From an uncultured Lachnospiraceae bacterium (GTDB lineage: Bacteria > Bacillota > Clostridia > Lachnospirales > Lachnospiraceae): a stretch of DNA of 64,000 bases. The notes beneath the pieces were generated by a model. That model had not been told where the DNA came from and did no database searches. It was given only the letters and a program-made list of their open reading frames with translations. Both the position numbers and the translations under genes were made by a program. Below are positions 41,465 to 49,889 of the stretch, in pieces. Positions within the stretch are counted from its first letter, which is position 1. Each line of letters opens with the position of its first letter. The stretch is from contig CAJUNR010000012.1 of assembly GCA_910587765.1 (NCBI GenBank), positions 1-64,000 of the forward strand, given 5' to 3'.

Positions 41465-42559
41465 TTAATTAGCTACTTTGACAGAAAACGATACTGTAGT
41501 ATTGTCGGCAAAAGTTACAATAAAGTAACGAACCTGACCAACAGCGCCAGAGCCGACACCTGCCTTTGTACCATCAATTGTTAAGGTAGCTTTATCATCG
41601 CTCAATGTATATGCAGCGGCAGGAACAGCAAGTGCAGGTGTTTTTCCATCTGCTGATATGGAAATAGAGGATATATTCTGTGTTGCATTTTTAACGGTAT
41701 AAGTATTATTGGTTTTTGCTCTGCTGTAAGCGGTACCGCTGATGCTCGGTGCGCCGGATTTTGCAATCGTCCATGCGATTGTAGCGCTTACAGATGTTTT
41801 ATCAATCTTGGACCAGTCTGTCTTGGTGTCACAGGAACCGGTTAATTTGTAACCAACACCTTTTGCATCCGCATCGGTAAAGTCATCCGTTAAGCTGTAG
41901 GTATAGTAGTAACCGTTCGGAGACTTGACAGCGCCTTCCACAGGGGCATTACTGCTTGAAATCGTATAGCCTTTTGTCACCGTGCTTCCGTCAACTTCAG
42001 CGACTTTCGCAACGGTTGCCGGAGTCGGTACAGTATAAGCGGTATCAGTAATGTCAACAGCCGTGCCCTCTGTACCATCGGTACCTACCGGGATAAGCTG
42101 TAAATTAAGAGAGGGTGAGGATACGGTTGCCACAGCACTGTTAGCGACCAGAGCGATATCGCCTGTATCAAGCGTCACGGAAAGCTCTACGTCCACATCA
42201 TAAGAACTCTTGTTAAGGAATTTGATCTCATCGCTTTTAGCGGAATACGTTGCACTATTCCCGGAGACCGTGGCTGCATTTGTAAAATATACAGCGCCTG
42301 CGCCGAGAGCGTATTTTGTGGAGTCAGATTTGTTTAACAATCCCTGCGGATCGAGTGTAAAATCTACATCCGTAACTGTGGGAAGGACAACGCGGAAAGC
42401 GTCTTTGTTTACATAACCCTCCAACTGCCCTTCGCCTTCGATAGACCCGGATGCTCCTGCCGTGTCAGTGGCCTCGGTTGCAAAAGCAGTAGCAGGAGCC
42501 AGCATCATAGTTGCTGCGGTGGCCAATGCTATAAGCCTTGCAATTTTCTGATTTTTCAT
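41465..42559 (-). CDS. Sec-secreted surface protein, paralogue of the 34430 protein
   Basis: The 364-residue protein has a signal peptide (MKNQKIARLIALATAATMML, cleavage near AFA-T at residue 27). The mature part is rich in T, S, A, V and lacks cysteine clusters: a beta-rich domain with VVLPTVTDVDFTLDPQGLL and FLNKSSYDVDVELSVTL, then further Ig-like strands ending YFIVTFADNTTVSFSVKV. The VVLPT...LDP segment is shared with the 34430 protein. No anchor is visible. AGGAGG-type site lies before ATG 42559. It is the second gene of a sigma-28-type operon, so it may coat the cell or filament. Function unknown. Confidence 0.72.
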   Translation of the reverse strand: MKNQKIARLIALATAATMMLAPATAFATEATDTAGASGSIEGEGQLEGYVNKDAFRVVLPTVTDVDFTLDPQGLLNKSDSTKYALGAGAVYFTNAATVSGNSATYSAKSDEIKFLNKSSYDVDVELSVTLDTGDIALVANSAVATVSSPSLNLQLIPVGTDGTEGTAVDITDTAYTVPTPATVAKVAEVDGSTVTKGYTISSSNAPVEGAVKSPNGYYYTYSLTDDFTDADAKGVGYKLTGSCDTKTDWSKIDKTSVSATIAWTIAKSGAPSISGTAYSRAKTNNTYTVKNATQNISSISISADGKTPALAVPAAAYTLSDDKATLTIDGTKAGVGSGAVGQVRYFIVTFADNTTVSFSVKVAN

Positions 42560-42586
42560 GATAGATTTCCTCCTTATTGAGATACT

Positions 42587-43153
42587 TTAGCTTTGGATGG
42601 TGATCGTCATGTACAGGGATACGGAACTCAGCTCTTTAAATTCGTCATCAACCAGATGATAAGTGATGACTGAATCGTAAATTCCTGCTTCCAAAGCAGT
42701 ATCCAGCTTGATGTCATCCAGTCTGCTTCCAACTGCCAGATAGGGAGAGCGCATGAGCTCTTCATCATTGTCCTTCAGAGTGATTGTGAAATAGACCATG
42801 TTCTGGTTTGCGGTGGAGTTCTCTACAAAGGCGTTTGCAGAAGCAGAATCTCCATCCGGAAATACCCAGTCGGTGTTCATGGATACTTCATAAGAACCGA
42901 CAGGAGTCTTTTCACGCTCCTCCATTTGACTGATGATTTCGTCGACATTGTCAGGCGTCACTACATTATTGTAAATGACTTCGGGTTCTTCTCCCGGGGC
43001 AGTTGAATTTTTCTGTTGCATCAGCAGATAGATGATGACCCCAAGAAGAGCACAGATCACAACAACAGCAATGACGGCGAACGCGATCAGGAAAGATTTT
43101 TTCCTTTTGATCTGTTCTGCCTGACGGTCAACCTCTTCGTTATCCGTGGACAT
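42587..43153 (-). CDS. Membrane-anchored extracellular protein, partner of the secreted protein
   Basis: The 188-residue protein has a short charged cytoplasmic N terminus with RKKS, one membrane helix (about residues 22-45, LIAFAVIAVVVICALLGVIIYLL region) and an extracellular beta domain. Conserved-looking parts are YEVSMNTDWVFPDG, ENSTANQNMVYFTITL, SPYLAVGS and VITYHLVDDE. Related domains accompany secreted repeat proteins in other Firmicutes, as far as I recall. ATG 43153 has AAAGGTGG 8 bases upstream; the ATG at 43159 is too close. It is the first gene of the operon and could hold or assemble the secreted protein. Confidence 0.7.
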   Translation of the reverse strand: MSTDNEEVDRQAEQIKRKKSFLIAFAVIAVVVICALLGVIIYLLMQQKNSTAPGEEPEVIYNNVVTPDNVDEIISQMEEREKTPVGSYEVSMNTDWVFPDGDSASANAFVENSTANQNMVYFTITLKDNDEELMRSPYLAVGSRLDDIKLDTALEAGIYDSVITYHLVDDEFKELSSVSLYMTITIQS

Positions 43154-43187
43154 AACCATACCACCTTTCTTTAATTCTACAGTAATA

Positions 43188-43214
43188 TTATCGTCGGTAA
43201 ATGGTAAATCTTAA
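43188..43214 (-). promoter_or_regulatory. Candidate sigma-28 promoter of the secreted-protein operon
   Basis: On the minus strand TTAA (43214-43211), 15 bases and GACGATAA (43195-43188). Elements and spacing are the same as before the major flagellin gene. The first gene starts 35 bases further. Confidence 0.7.
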
Positions 43215-43249
43215 TAGATTAAGTATATATATTTTATTTTATAAAAGCA

Positions 43250-43278
43250 TTGATTTTATCGGCGTCTTGTTTTAGAAT
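43250..43278 (+). promoter_or_regulatory. Candidate sigma-A promoter of the cysD operon
   Basis: TTGATT at 43250-43255, a 17-base spacer and TAGAAT at 43273-43278. It lies 76 bases before the chosen cysD start and overlaps a sigma-28-like site on the minus strand, so the two operons may interfere. Confidence 0.45.
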
Positions 43279-43283
43279 GATGA
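43256..43283 (-). promoter_or_regulatory. Second, weaker sigma-28-like site upstream of the secreted-protein operon
   Basis: On the minus strand TCAT (43283-43280), 16 bases and GCCGATAA (43263-43256). The -10 part is excellent; the -35 part is poor. It overlaps the candidate cysD promoter on the other strand. Confidence 0.35.
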
Positions 43284-43353
43284 TTGATTCTCTGTATCTC
43301 AGATGGATATGGAAGAACTTTGGAAAATTGGCAGATACAGGAGGTACTTGATT

Positions 43354-44253
43354 TTGCTCAACGACGTACATTTGGATGCCCTGGAGGCGGAAGCGATCTA
43401 TATCATGAGGGAGGTCGCCGCGGAATGCGAGAAGCCTGTGATGCTGTATTCCATCGGGAAAGACAGTTCCGTGATGCTGCATCTTGCACTGAAGGCATTC
43501 TATCCGGAGAAACCGCCTTTTCCGTTTCTGCATATAGATACTACCTGGAAATTCCGTGAGATGATCACATTCCGCGACCGCACGGCCAGGGAAAAGGGAA
43601 TTGAGATGCTGGTTTATACCAACGAAGAAGGAGTCCGGCAGGGAATCAACCCATTTGATCACGGATCCGCATATACGGATATTATGAAGACGCAGGCTTT
43701 GAAACAGGCGCTTGAAAAATACGGGTTCACAGCCGCCTTCGGCGGCGGCAGGCGTGACGAAGAGAAATCGAGGGCGAAAGAGCGTATCTTTTCTTTCCGC
43801 AACGAAGCGCAGGCGTGGGAGCCGAAGAATCAGCGGCCGGAAATGTGGAATCTGTACAATGCCAGAATCCACAAGGGAGAAAGCATGCGTGTCTTCCCTT
43901 TGTCAAACTGGACGGAGAAGGACGTCTGGCAGTATATTGCCAGAGAGCGGATCGAGATTGTTCCGCTCTACTTTGCCAAAATGCGCCCGGTAGTTTACCG
44001 GGACGGAAATATCATTATGGTTGATGACGACCGAATGCGTCTCAGGCCGGGTGAGAAGATAGAGCAGAAAAGCGTGCGTTTCCGGACGCTTGGGTGTTAT
44101 CCCCTGACCGGAGGAGTGGAATCTGCTGCGGATACTCTGGATGCAATTGTAAAGGAAACGCTGGGGGCAGTGACTTCCGAACGGACGAGCCGTGTGATCG
44201 ACCATGAGGCGGCCGGCAGCATGGAGAGGCGCAAGAGGGAGGGCTATTTCTAA
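43354..44253 (+). CDS. cysD: Sulfate adenylyltransferase subunit 2 (CysD)
   Basis: CysD makes APS from ATP and sulfate, driven by the GTPase CysN. Family motifs are clear: LEAEAIYIMREVAAE, VMLYSIGKDSSVMLHLAL with the PP-loop S-x-G-K-D-S, GGGRRDEEKSRAKERIFS, and the end REGYF. Length (299) fits. I start at TTG 43354, with AGGAGG 9 bases upstream; an ATG at 43303 in the same frame would add 17 residues but has no site. cysN-cysC follows by 2 bases. No APS or PAPS reductase is in the window, so the product probably feeds sulfation. Confidence 0.9.
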   Translation: MLNDVHLDALEAEAIYIMREVAAECEKPVMLYSIGKDSSVMLHLALKAFYPEKPPFPFLHIDTTWKFREMITFRDRTAREKGIEMLVYTNEEGVRQGINPFDHGSAYTDIMKTQALKQALEKYGFTAAFGGGRRDEEKSRAKERIFSFRNEAQAWEPKNQRPEMWNLYNARIHKGESMRVFPLSNWTEKDVWQYIARERIEIVPLYFAKMRPVVYRDGNIIMVDDDRMRLRPGEKIEQKSVRFRTLGCYPLTGGVESAADTLDAIVKETLGAVTSERTSRVIDHEAAGSMERRKREGYF

Positions 44254-44255
44254 AT

Positions 44256-46121
44256 ATGAACGGATTGCTGAAATTTATCACCTGCGGAAGCGTGGATGAC
44301 GGAAAATCCACATTGATTGGACATATGCTGTATGATGCCAAGCTGTTGTTCACAGATCAGGAACGCGCACTGGAGCTGGACAGCAGAATCGGGAGCAGGG
44401 GAGGAGAGCTTGACTATTCTCTGCTGTTAGACGGACTGATGGCGGAACGGGAACAGGGAATTACCATTGATGTAGCATATCGCTATTTTACGACGGAACG
44501 GCGGAGCTTCATCGTAGCGGACACGCCCGGGCACGAGGAATACACGAGAAATATGGCGGTAGGCGCTTCTTTTGCTGATCTGGCGGTCATTCTGGTGGAT
44601 GCATCAAGAGGCATACTGGTCCAGACAAGACGGCATGCGAGAATCTGTGCGCTCATGGGAATACGGAGTTTTTGCTTCGCGGTGAATAAAACAGACTTGA
44701 TTCATTATAATGAGCTGGAATACAGAAAGATAGAAAAAGAGATCAGGAAACTTGCCGTGGATCTGGAGCTTTCCGATGTTACCGTGATTCCGGTATCCGC
44801 CACCGAGGGAGACAACATTACCGGAAAATCGGAAAATATGCGCTGGTATCAGGGACAGACACTGCTTGAGTATCTGGAGACTGTGAACGTAGAAACAGAT
44901 ACAGGGGAAGCAGGATTTGTAATGCCGGTACAGAGAGTCTGCAGGCCGGATCATACCTTTCGGGGGTTTCAGGGGCAGGTTGCGTCCGGACAGCTTTCAG
45001 CAGGACAAACCGTTACCGTTCTTCCCAGCGGCGAAAAGGCAGAGGTACAGACGATCTTACTGGCAGACCGGGAAGTACAGGCCGTCAGAAAAGGAAATCC
45101 GGTAACCGTTCGGCTGAACAGGGAGATTGATGTGTCAAGAGGATGCGTGCTCGTGAGAGACGCGGAACTCAAAGTGAGCAATATGTTTACCGCGTCTGTT
45201 TTGTGGATGGACGACGCCGAACTGGTACAGGGAAAAAATTTTCTGATCCGGGTCGGCACCAGAATACTGCCGGCGACGGTTATGCGGATTAAATATAAGG
45301 TAAGCATCCATTCCGGAGAGCGTCTGGAAGCGTCCAGACTGCATAAAAATGAGATCGCGGTGTGCGATATTGTGACGGCGGAAGAGATGGTATACGATTC
45401 GTTTGCGAAGAACAGGGAGCTGGGATGTTTTATTCTGATTGACCGTGTGTCAAACATGACGTCAGGCTGCGGCGTAATCCGTCATTCGCTGCGGCGCTCA
45501 GAAAATATTGTATGGCAGAAACTGGATATTACACGCGGGATCCGGGCGGCGAAGATGAACCAGAAGCCCGTTACGCTGTGGTTTACCGGTTTGTCCGGTT
45601 CCGGCAAATCCGCGCTGGCCAATGAGATTGAAAAGATATTGAGCGTGGCAGGGCATTATACCATGCTGCTGGACGGCGATAATGTCCGGATGGGTCTGAA
45701 CAGCAATCTGGGATTTGAAGAACAGGACCGGATCGAGAATATCAGAAGGATTGCGGAAGTGGCAAAGCTTATGAACGATGCCGGCCTGATCGTACTGACT
45801 TCTTTTATTTCTCCTTTTAGAAGCGACAGAGAAAGGGCAAGGATGATTATAGGAGAAGGAAATTTTATAGAGATTTATGTCAGTACGCCTTTGGAAGAGT
45901 GCGAAAAACGGGATGTAAAAGGATTATATAAAAAAGCGCGAAACGGTGAGATACCGAATTTCACCGGCATCTCAAGCCCGTATGAAGCGCCGCAGCATGC
46001 GGAAATCTGTGTGGACACCAGCACACTGTCTCTGGACGACGCTGTAAAATATGTTTTTGCAGAAATTCAAAGATTCTGTCAGTTGAAGGGCGGGCAGGAA
46101 AACGTGGAATATCATTCCTGA
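44256..46121 (+). CDS. cysNC: Bifunctional sulfate adenylyltransferase subunit 1 / APS kinase (CysN-CysC fusion)
   Basis: The 621-residue protein joins CysN (residues 1-420) and CysC (about 430-615). The GTPase has the P-loop GSVDDGKST at 11-19, DTPGHEEYTRNM and NKTDL. The kinase has FTGLSGSGKSALA near 445, LLDGDNVRMGLN and FISPFRSDRERAR. Together with CysD it converts sulfate to PAPS. Such fusions are typical where PAPS is used for sulfation (for instance NodQ) as well as for assimilation. The nearby sulfotransferase at 40548 is the obvious user. Confidence 0.92.
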   Translation: MNGLLKFITCGSVDDGKSTLIGHMLYDAKLLFTDQERALELDSRIGSRGGELDYSLLLDGLMAEREQGITIDVAYRYFTTERRSFIVADTPGHEEYTRNMAVGASFADLAVILVDASRGILVQTRRHARICALMGIRSFCFAVNKTDLIHYNELEYRKIEKEIRKLAVDLELSDVTVIPVSATEGDNITGKSENMRWYQGQTLLEYLETVNVETDTGEAGFVMPVQRVCRPDHTFRGFQGQVASGQLSAGQTVTVLPSGEKAEVQTILLADREVQAVRKGNPVTVRLNREIDVSRGCVLVRDAELKVSNMFTASVLWMDDAELVQGKNFLIRVGTRILPATVMRIKYKVSIHSGERLEASRLHKNEIAVCDIVTAEEMVYDSFAKNRELGCFILIDRVSNMTSGCGVIRHSLRRSENIVWQKLDITRGIRAAKMNQKPVTLWFTGLSGSGKSALANEIEKILSVAGHYTMLLDGDNVRMGLNSNLGFEEQDRIENIRRIAEVAKLMNDAGLIVLTSFISPFRSDRERARMIIGEGNFIEIYVSTPLEECEKRDVKGLYKKARNGEIPNFTGISSPYEAPQHAEICVDTSTLSLDDAVKYVFAEIQRFCQLKGGQENVEYHS

Positions 46122-46139
46122 AAGAATGGAGAGAAGACA

Positions 46140-47138
46140 ATGAAAAGAACGATCATTTATCAGAAAATAATAAAAAACGGCTGGAAAAGCCTGGCGGTTT
46201 CTGTTATATTCTGCACTTTGTTCTGCGCGGGCTGCGGGAAAAAGGCTCAGGAAGTGAACGTTGCATATTTTCCCAACATTACGCATAGTCAGGCGCTTTT
46301 GATGAAAAATCAGGAGGCGCTGGAAAAAGAACTGGGAGACGACTGCAGCGTGCACTGGACTTCCTTTAATGCAGGGCCGGATGAAGTAACGGCGTTGTTT
46401 TCCGGCGATATTGATATCGGCTATATCGGCCCGATTCCGGCGATCAGCGCGAATGTGAAGTCTGAGGGAGACGTGGTAATCGTATCCGGCTGTTCGGAGG
46501 GCGGGATGATGCTCCTGGCGTCGCCGGAGAGCGGGATTGAGACGGTTGCGGATCTGGCAGGCAAAAATGTCGCCGTTCCGCAGATTGGCAATACACAGCA
46601 CCTTATTTTTCTTGATCTGCTGGAGCAAAACGGTCTGGCCTCTGTGGATGCGGGGGGAAATGTAACTGTTACAGCGACCGCTAATGCGTATATTCTGCAA
46701 TTAATGCAGAACGGGGAGATCGATGCGGCATGTGTCCCGGAACCGTGGGCTGAAACGCTGATTAATGAGTGTGAAGCAAAGATCATCTGTGATGAGAAAG
46801 AAGTCTGGGGAAGCGGCTCTTATCCGGTGGCGGTAGTTGTTGCCCGAAAAGAGTTTGTCGAAAAAAATCCGGAGATTGTGGAAAAATTTCTCAAAGTTCA
46901 CGAAGGTATGACAAGTTATGCGGGCGATCGCCCGGATGATGCGATGACTGCGATCAACGAAGAAATTGATGCGGTTACCGGAAAGTCGATTGATGAAGAT
47001 ATTTTGAAAGCATCATTGGAACATATTACGTTCAGCACAGACATTCATGCGGATACGGTAGAAGCATTTGCGGATATATGTGTGAGAGAAGGCTTTATTT
47101 CTCAAAAACCTTATGAGGGCTTTCTGCAGATAAAATAA
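46140..47138 (+). CDS. ABC transporter substrate-binding lipoprotein, SsuA/sulfate-sulfonate type
   Basis: The 332-residue protein starts with a signal sequence and a lipoprotein cysteine at residue 32 (TLFCAGC, unusual at position -3). The mature part is of the SsuA/TauA/NrtA family: VAYFPNITHSQALL, FNAGPDEVTALFSGDIDIGYIGP (key part SGDIDIGYIG), VAVPQIGNTQH and AACVPEPWAE. It binds a small oxyanion or sulfonate outside the cell. Its place directly behind cysNC and before the ATPase and permease genes suggests import of sulfate or a sulfonate for PAPS synthesis. Confidence 0.82.
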   Translation: MKRTIIYQKIIKNGWKSLAVSVIFCTLFCAGCGKKAQEVNVAYFPNITHSQALLMKNQEALEKELGDDCSVHWTSFNAGPDEVTALFSGDIDIGYIGPIPAISANVKSEGDVVIVSGCSEGGMMLLASPESGIETVADLAGKNVAVPQIGNTQHLIFLDLLEQNGLASVDAGGNVTVTATANAYILQLMQNGEIDAACVPEPWAETLINECEAKIICDEKEVWGSGSYPVAVVVARKEFVEKNPEIVEKFLKVHEGMTSYAGDRPDDAMTAINEEIDAVTGKSIDEDILKASLEHITFSTDIHADTVEAFADICVREGFISQKPYEGFLQIK

Positions 47139-47181
47139 TTCAGGATGCAACGAATACAATTTGGGAACGGGGATAGATAGA

Positions 47182-47949
47182 TTGCTGGAACTGAGAGATG
47201 TATCAAAACAATATGGGGAACACGGAGGCGAAGTGCTGACTTCCGTGTCTGTTAAGATCGAAGAGGGAGAGTTTTTTGGCATTGTAGGTCCGTCCGGATG
47301 CGGAAAGTCCACCCTGCTAAATCTGATCGCGGGCTTTGAAACACCGACGCATGGTACGGTATATATGGACGGAAAACCGGTTGCCGGTCCCGGGAACGAC
47401 AGAATTATGATGTTTCAGGATTCCGCTCTGTTCCCCTGGCTGAACGTAATCGAGAATGTGAAGTTCGGTTTGAGTATTGCCGGTTTCTCCAGGGAAGAAC
47501 AGGAGGAACGGGCGCATAAATATTTAAAACTGGTAAAACTGGATCGGTTTTGCGATTACCGGATTCATGAACTTTCCGGCGGTATGAAGCAAAGAGCGGC
47601 GCTGGCCAGAGCGCTGGCTATGGACTGCCGCGTACTTCTGATGGATGAACCGTTCTCCGCACTTGATAAACAGACAACCAATGTTTTAAGAGAAGAACTG
47701 GAAGCAATCTGTTCGGTTGCGAAGAGGACAATGATACTTGTGACACACAGCGTAGAAGAGGCCGTATTCTTATCCGACCGGGTAGCCGTCATCGGAGCAG
47801 GGGATACCGGACTGAAAAAAATCTATCCGATCACGCTTCCCCGGCCAAGGCATATAGAATCGGAGGAATTTCTGAGACTGAGAAAAGAAATACTGAATGA
47901 AGTGCGGATTGAGGTGGAACGGTGTGAAAAAGAAGAATTTGATGAGTAA
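47182..47949 (+). CDS. ABC transporter ATP-binding protein, SsuB type
   Basis: The 255-residue ATPase has Walker A GPSGCGKSTLL, Q-loop MFQDSALFPWLN, signature LSGGMKQRAALARAL, Walker B VLLMDEPFSALD and the switch histidine in LVTHSVEEAV. All belong to the nitrate/sulfonate/taurine subclass. I choose TTG 47182 (LELRDVSKQYG) because GGGGAT lies 8 bases before it; TTG 47161 would add 7 residues. The gene overlaps the permease gene by 26 bases. Confidence 0.85.
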   Translation: MLELRDVSKQYGEHGGEVLTSVSVKIEEGEFFGIVGPSGCGKSTLLNLIAGFETPTHGTVYMDGKPVAGPGNDRIMMFQDSALFPWLNVIENVKFGLSIAGFSREEQEERAHKYLKLVKLDRFCDYRIHELSGGMKQRAALARALAMDCRVLLMDEPFSALDKQTTNVLREELEAICSVAKRTMILVTHSVEEAVFLSDRVAVIGAGDTGLKKIYPITLPRPRHIESEEFLRLRKEILNEVRIEVERCEKEEFDE

Positions 47950-48721
47950 GGCATTTCCAAAAGATAGATTCATGGTAGCTCTGTTCTATGTTCTGCTTAT
48001 TGTGGTCTGGCAGACGATCTACTGGCTCGGGACTTCCTGTCTGCATTGCTGGAAAAGCTATGCCTTTCCCAGTCCTCTGGGGGTTGTGGAATCCTGTATT
48101 GCGCTGTCGAAAAAAGGGGTCCTGTTTCAGGCATTTTTTTACAGCGTTGGAAGAGGTGCGGCGGGATTTGCGCTGTCTGTTGTAATCGGGCTGATTACAG
48201 GGATTTTTCTGTCGTGGAATGAAAAAATTCACCGCTGCATGCATCCGCTTTTATTGGGATTGCAGACGCTTCCAAGTATATGCTGGGTTCCTTTTGCGAT
48301 TCTCTGGTTCGGTTTGGACGAAAGCGCGATTCTTTTTGTGCTTGTGATGGGTTCGGCGTTCAGCATTGCCTTATCCGTGAGAGCCGGTATCCGGAATGTG
48401 AATCCATTGTGGCTGAAAGCGGCCAGAACGCTGGGGGCGGAGGGAAGAACGCTGTATGTAAAGGTCATTATCCCCGCCGCCATGCCGGAATTTATCGAAG
48501 GCCTGAGACAGGGATGGTCCTTTGCCTGGCGGGCGCTGATGTCCGGCGAGGTAATGAGCGCAACGATTGGACTGGGACATACGCTGATGATGGGGCGGGA
48601 TCTTGCGGACATCAATCAGGTGATGCTGATAATGATTGTGATTGTTGTGATTGGAATCGTGATAGACAGGCTGATTTTTCAGCGGATTGAGGATGGGATG
48701 CTGAAGAAGAGAGGATTGTAA
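47924..48721 (+). CDS. ABC transporter permease, SsuC type
   Basis: The 265-residue protein has about six membrane helices, beginning with MVALFYVLLIVVWQTIYWLG. The ATPase-contact loop (EAA motif) is NPLWLKAARTLGAEGRTLYVKVIIPAAMPEF, with key part AARTLGAEG; RQGWSFAWRALMSGE follows as in SsuC/TauC. GTG 47924 has GAGGTGG upstream; ATG 47942 is an alternative. It completes the importer behind cysD-cysNC. Confidence 0.85.
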   Translation: MKKKNLMSKAFPKDRFMVALFYVLLIVVWQTIYWLGTSCLHCWKSYAFPSPLGVVESCIALSKKGVLFQAFFYSVGRGAAGFALSVVIGLITGIFLSWNEKIHRCMHPLLLGLQTLPSICWVPFAILWFGLDESAILFVLVMGSAFSIALSVRAGIRNVNPLWLKAARTLGAEGRTLYVKVIIPAAMPEFIEGLRQGWSFAWRALMSGEVMSATIGLGHTLMMGRDLADINQVMLIMIVIVVIGIVIDRLIFQRIEDGMLKKRGL

Positions 48722-48747
48722 GCATTTACAGGAAGTGCAGGTTTAAT

Positions 48748-49695
48748 ATGTATAGCAAAAAGAATCAGAAAAGATGTGTGTGGATATGTCAGAGTGACCC
48801 AACTCCTGTTGTGGATATTGTAATGCCGGCTTATAATCATGAGAAGTTTATTGATCAGGCGATTAGAAGTATTTTAATGCAGAAGACGAAATATTCATAC
48901 AAAATTCATATAGGTGAAGATTGTTCAACGGACGGTACTCGAAAAATTCTGTTGGATTTTTATAATGATAATCCGGATAAAATTGAATTATGTTTGTGGA
49001 AAAAAAATGTGGGAGGTCCGAATAATGTATTAGAATTGGTAAAGAGATGTCGGGGGAAGTATATCGCATATTTAGAAGGTGATGATTATTGGACTGATTC
49101 TTTAAAGCTGGAAAAACAGATTTCCTTTCTGGAAAGCCATATGGAATATATTGGAACCGTGCACAATGTTCGTTGTGTAGATAAAAACGGAATTCTTCTT
49201 CATCTTGATTTTGGGCTTTATCCGATACTTGAAGAACATATTTACAATGAGAGGCAGGCATCAAGATTTGAGATGGCATCTCAGACAGCAAGCTTGATAC
49301 ACAGGAATATTTGGAAGGAGATGAGGGAAAAGGAACTGGAAGACTTTTTTGCCTACAAAGGAAATGGTGATGTAAAAATACAGATGTTTCTTGGATTGTT
49401 GGGAGATATTTATTATTTCCGGGACATTATGGCGGATCACAGGAGAGTTTTTCAGGGCGACAGTTGGACAGCGAGAAGTAACAGTAAAAATATGCTGTGG
49501 CATCATTATAAAATTTACAAAGATATACAGGCGTATTTGCAGATGCGCAGAGGCATATCCTTGAGTATAGAAAATGTGTTTGATTTTTCTTTTGAAGAAA
49601 GCTTTGAAAGGGTTTTAGGAACATTTACAAAAGAAAACCTGGATGTTTATTGGAAATTTTTAAAAAGGAAAATATTAAAGATTTTTAGAGAATGA
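48748..49695 (+). CDS. Family 2 glycosyltransferase
   Basis: The 315-residue protein has the GT-A start VVDIVMPAYNHEKFIDQAIRSIL (key part IVMPAYNHEKFI), then IGEDCSTDGTRKIL and the metal motif EGDDYW near residue 112. No TPR repeats or membrane helices are seen, in contrast to the flagellin-type transferases. The A+T-rich sequence marks the beginning of the second glycan block. Donor and acceptor are unknown. Confidence 0.85.
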   Translation: MYSKKNQKRCVWICQSDPTPVVDIVMPAYNHEKFIDQAIRSILMQKTKYSYKIHIGEDCSTDGTRKILLDFYNDNPDKIELCLWKKNVGGPNNVLELVKRCRGKYIAYLEGDDYWTDSLKLEKQISFLESHMEYIGTVHNVRCVDKNGILLHLDFGLYPILEEHIYNERQASRFEMASQTASLIHRNIWKEMREKELEDFFAYKGNGDVKIQMFLGLLGDIYYFRDIMADHRRVFQGDSWTARSNSKNMLWHHYKIYKDIQAYLQMRRGISLSIENVFDFSFEESFERVLGTFTKENLDVYWKFLKRKILKIFRE

Positions 49696-49732
49696 AAATA
49701 TTCAACCAGGCAATTAATTTTTTACAGCTTAG

Positions 49733-49889
49733 AAATCAGGATGCGCTCATGGGAAGAGAGGGGGTGTTCTGAGTTCTGTTTATGGGCAATTTGAAGAGAT
49801 TAGAGAAGACTTAATTAAAAATGGATTTACAGGGCAAGTCTATGATTTATATAACTTTTTGAAAGAGGAAAAAATATGCGAAAATTGAT
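49733..49889 (+). pseudogene. Remnant of a glycan-enzyme gene (end of a Rossmann-like module)
   Basis: The open frame ending TGA at about 49887-49889 encodes SSVYGQFEEIREDLIKNG, GFTGQVYDLYNFLKEE without a proper start; it is closed upstream by TAG at 49730. The pattern of an amphipathic helix followed by VYDLYNFL fits the end of the small Rossmann-like modules fused to other proteins here. It overlaps the next gene start. I take it for a decayed fragment left by recombination. Confidence 0.4.

Noticed and set aside
34430..43153. Sortase-anchored surface proteins
   Set aside because: No LPXTG-like motif followed by a hydrophobic stretch and basic tail is present in either secreted protein.
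43354..48721. Plain assimilatory sulfate reduction cluster
   Set aside because: Reductases for APS, PAPS and sulfite are missing in the window, and a sulfotransferase is nearby. It cannot be excluded that they lie elsewhere, so the sulfation reading stays an inference.
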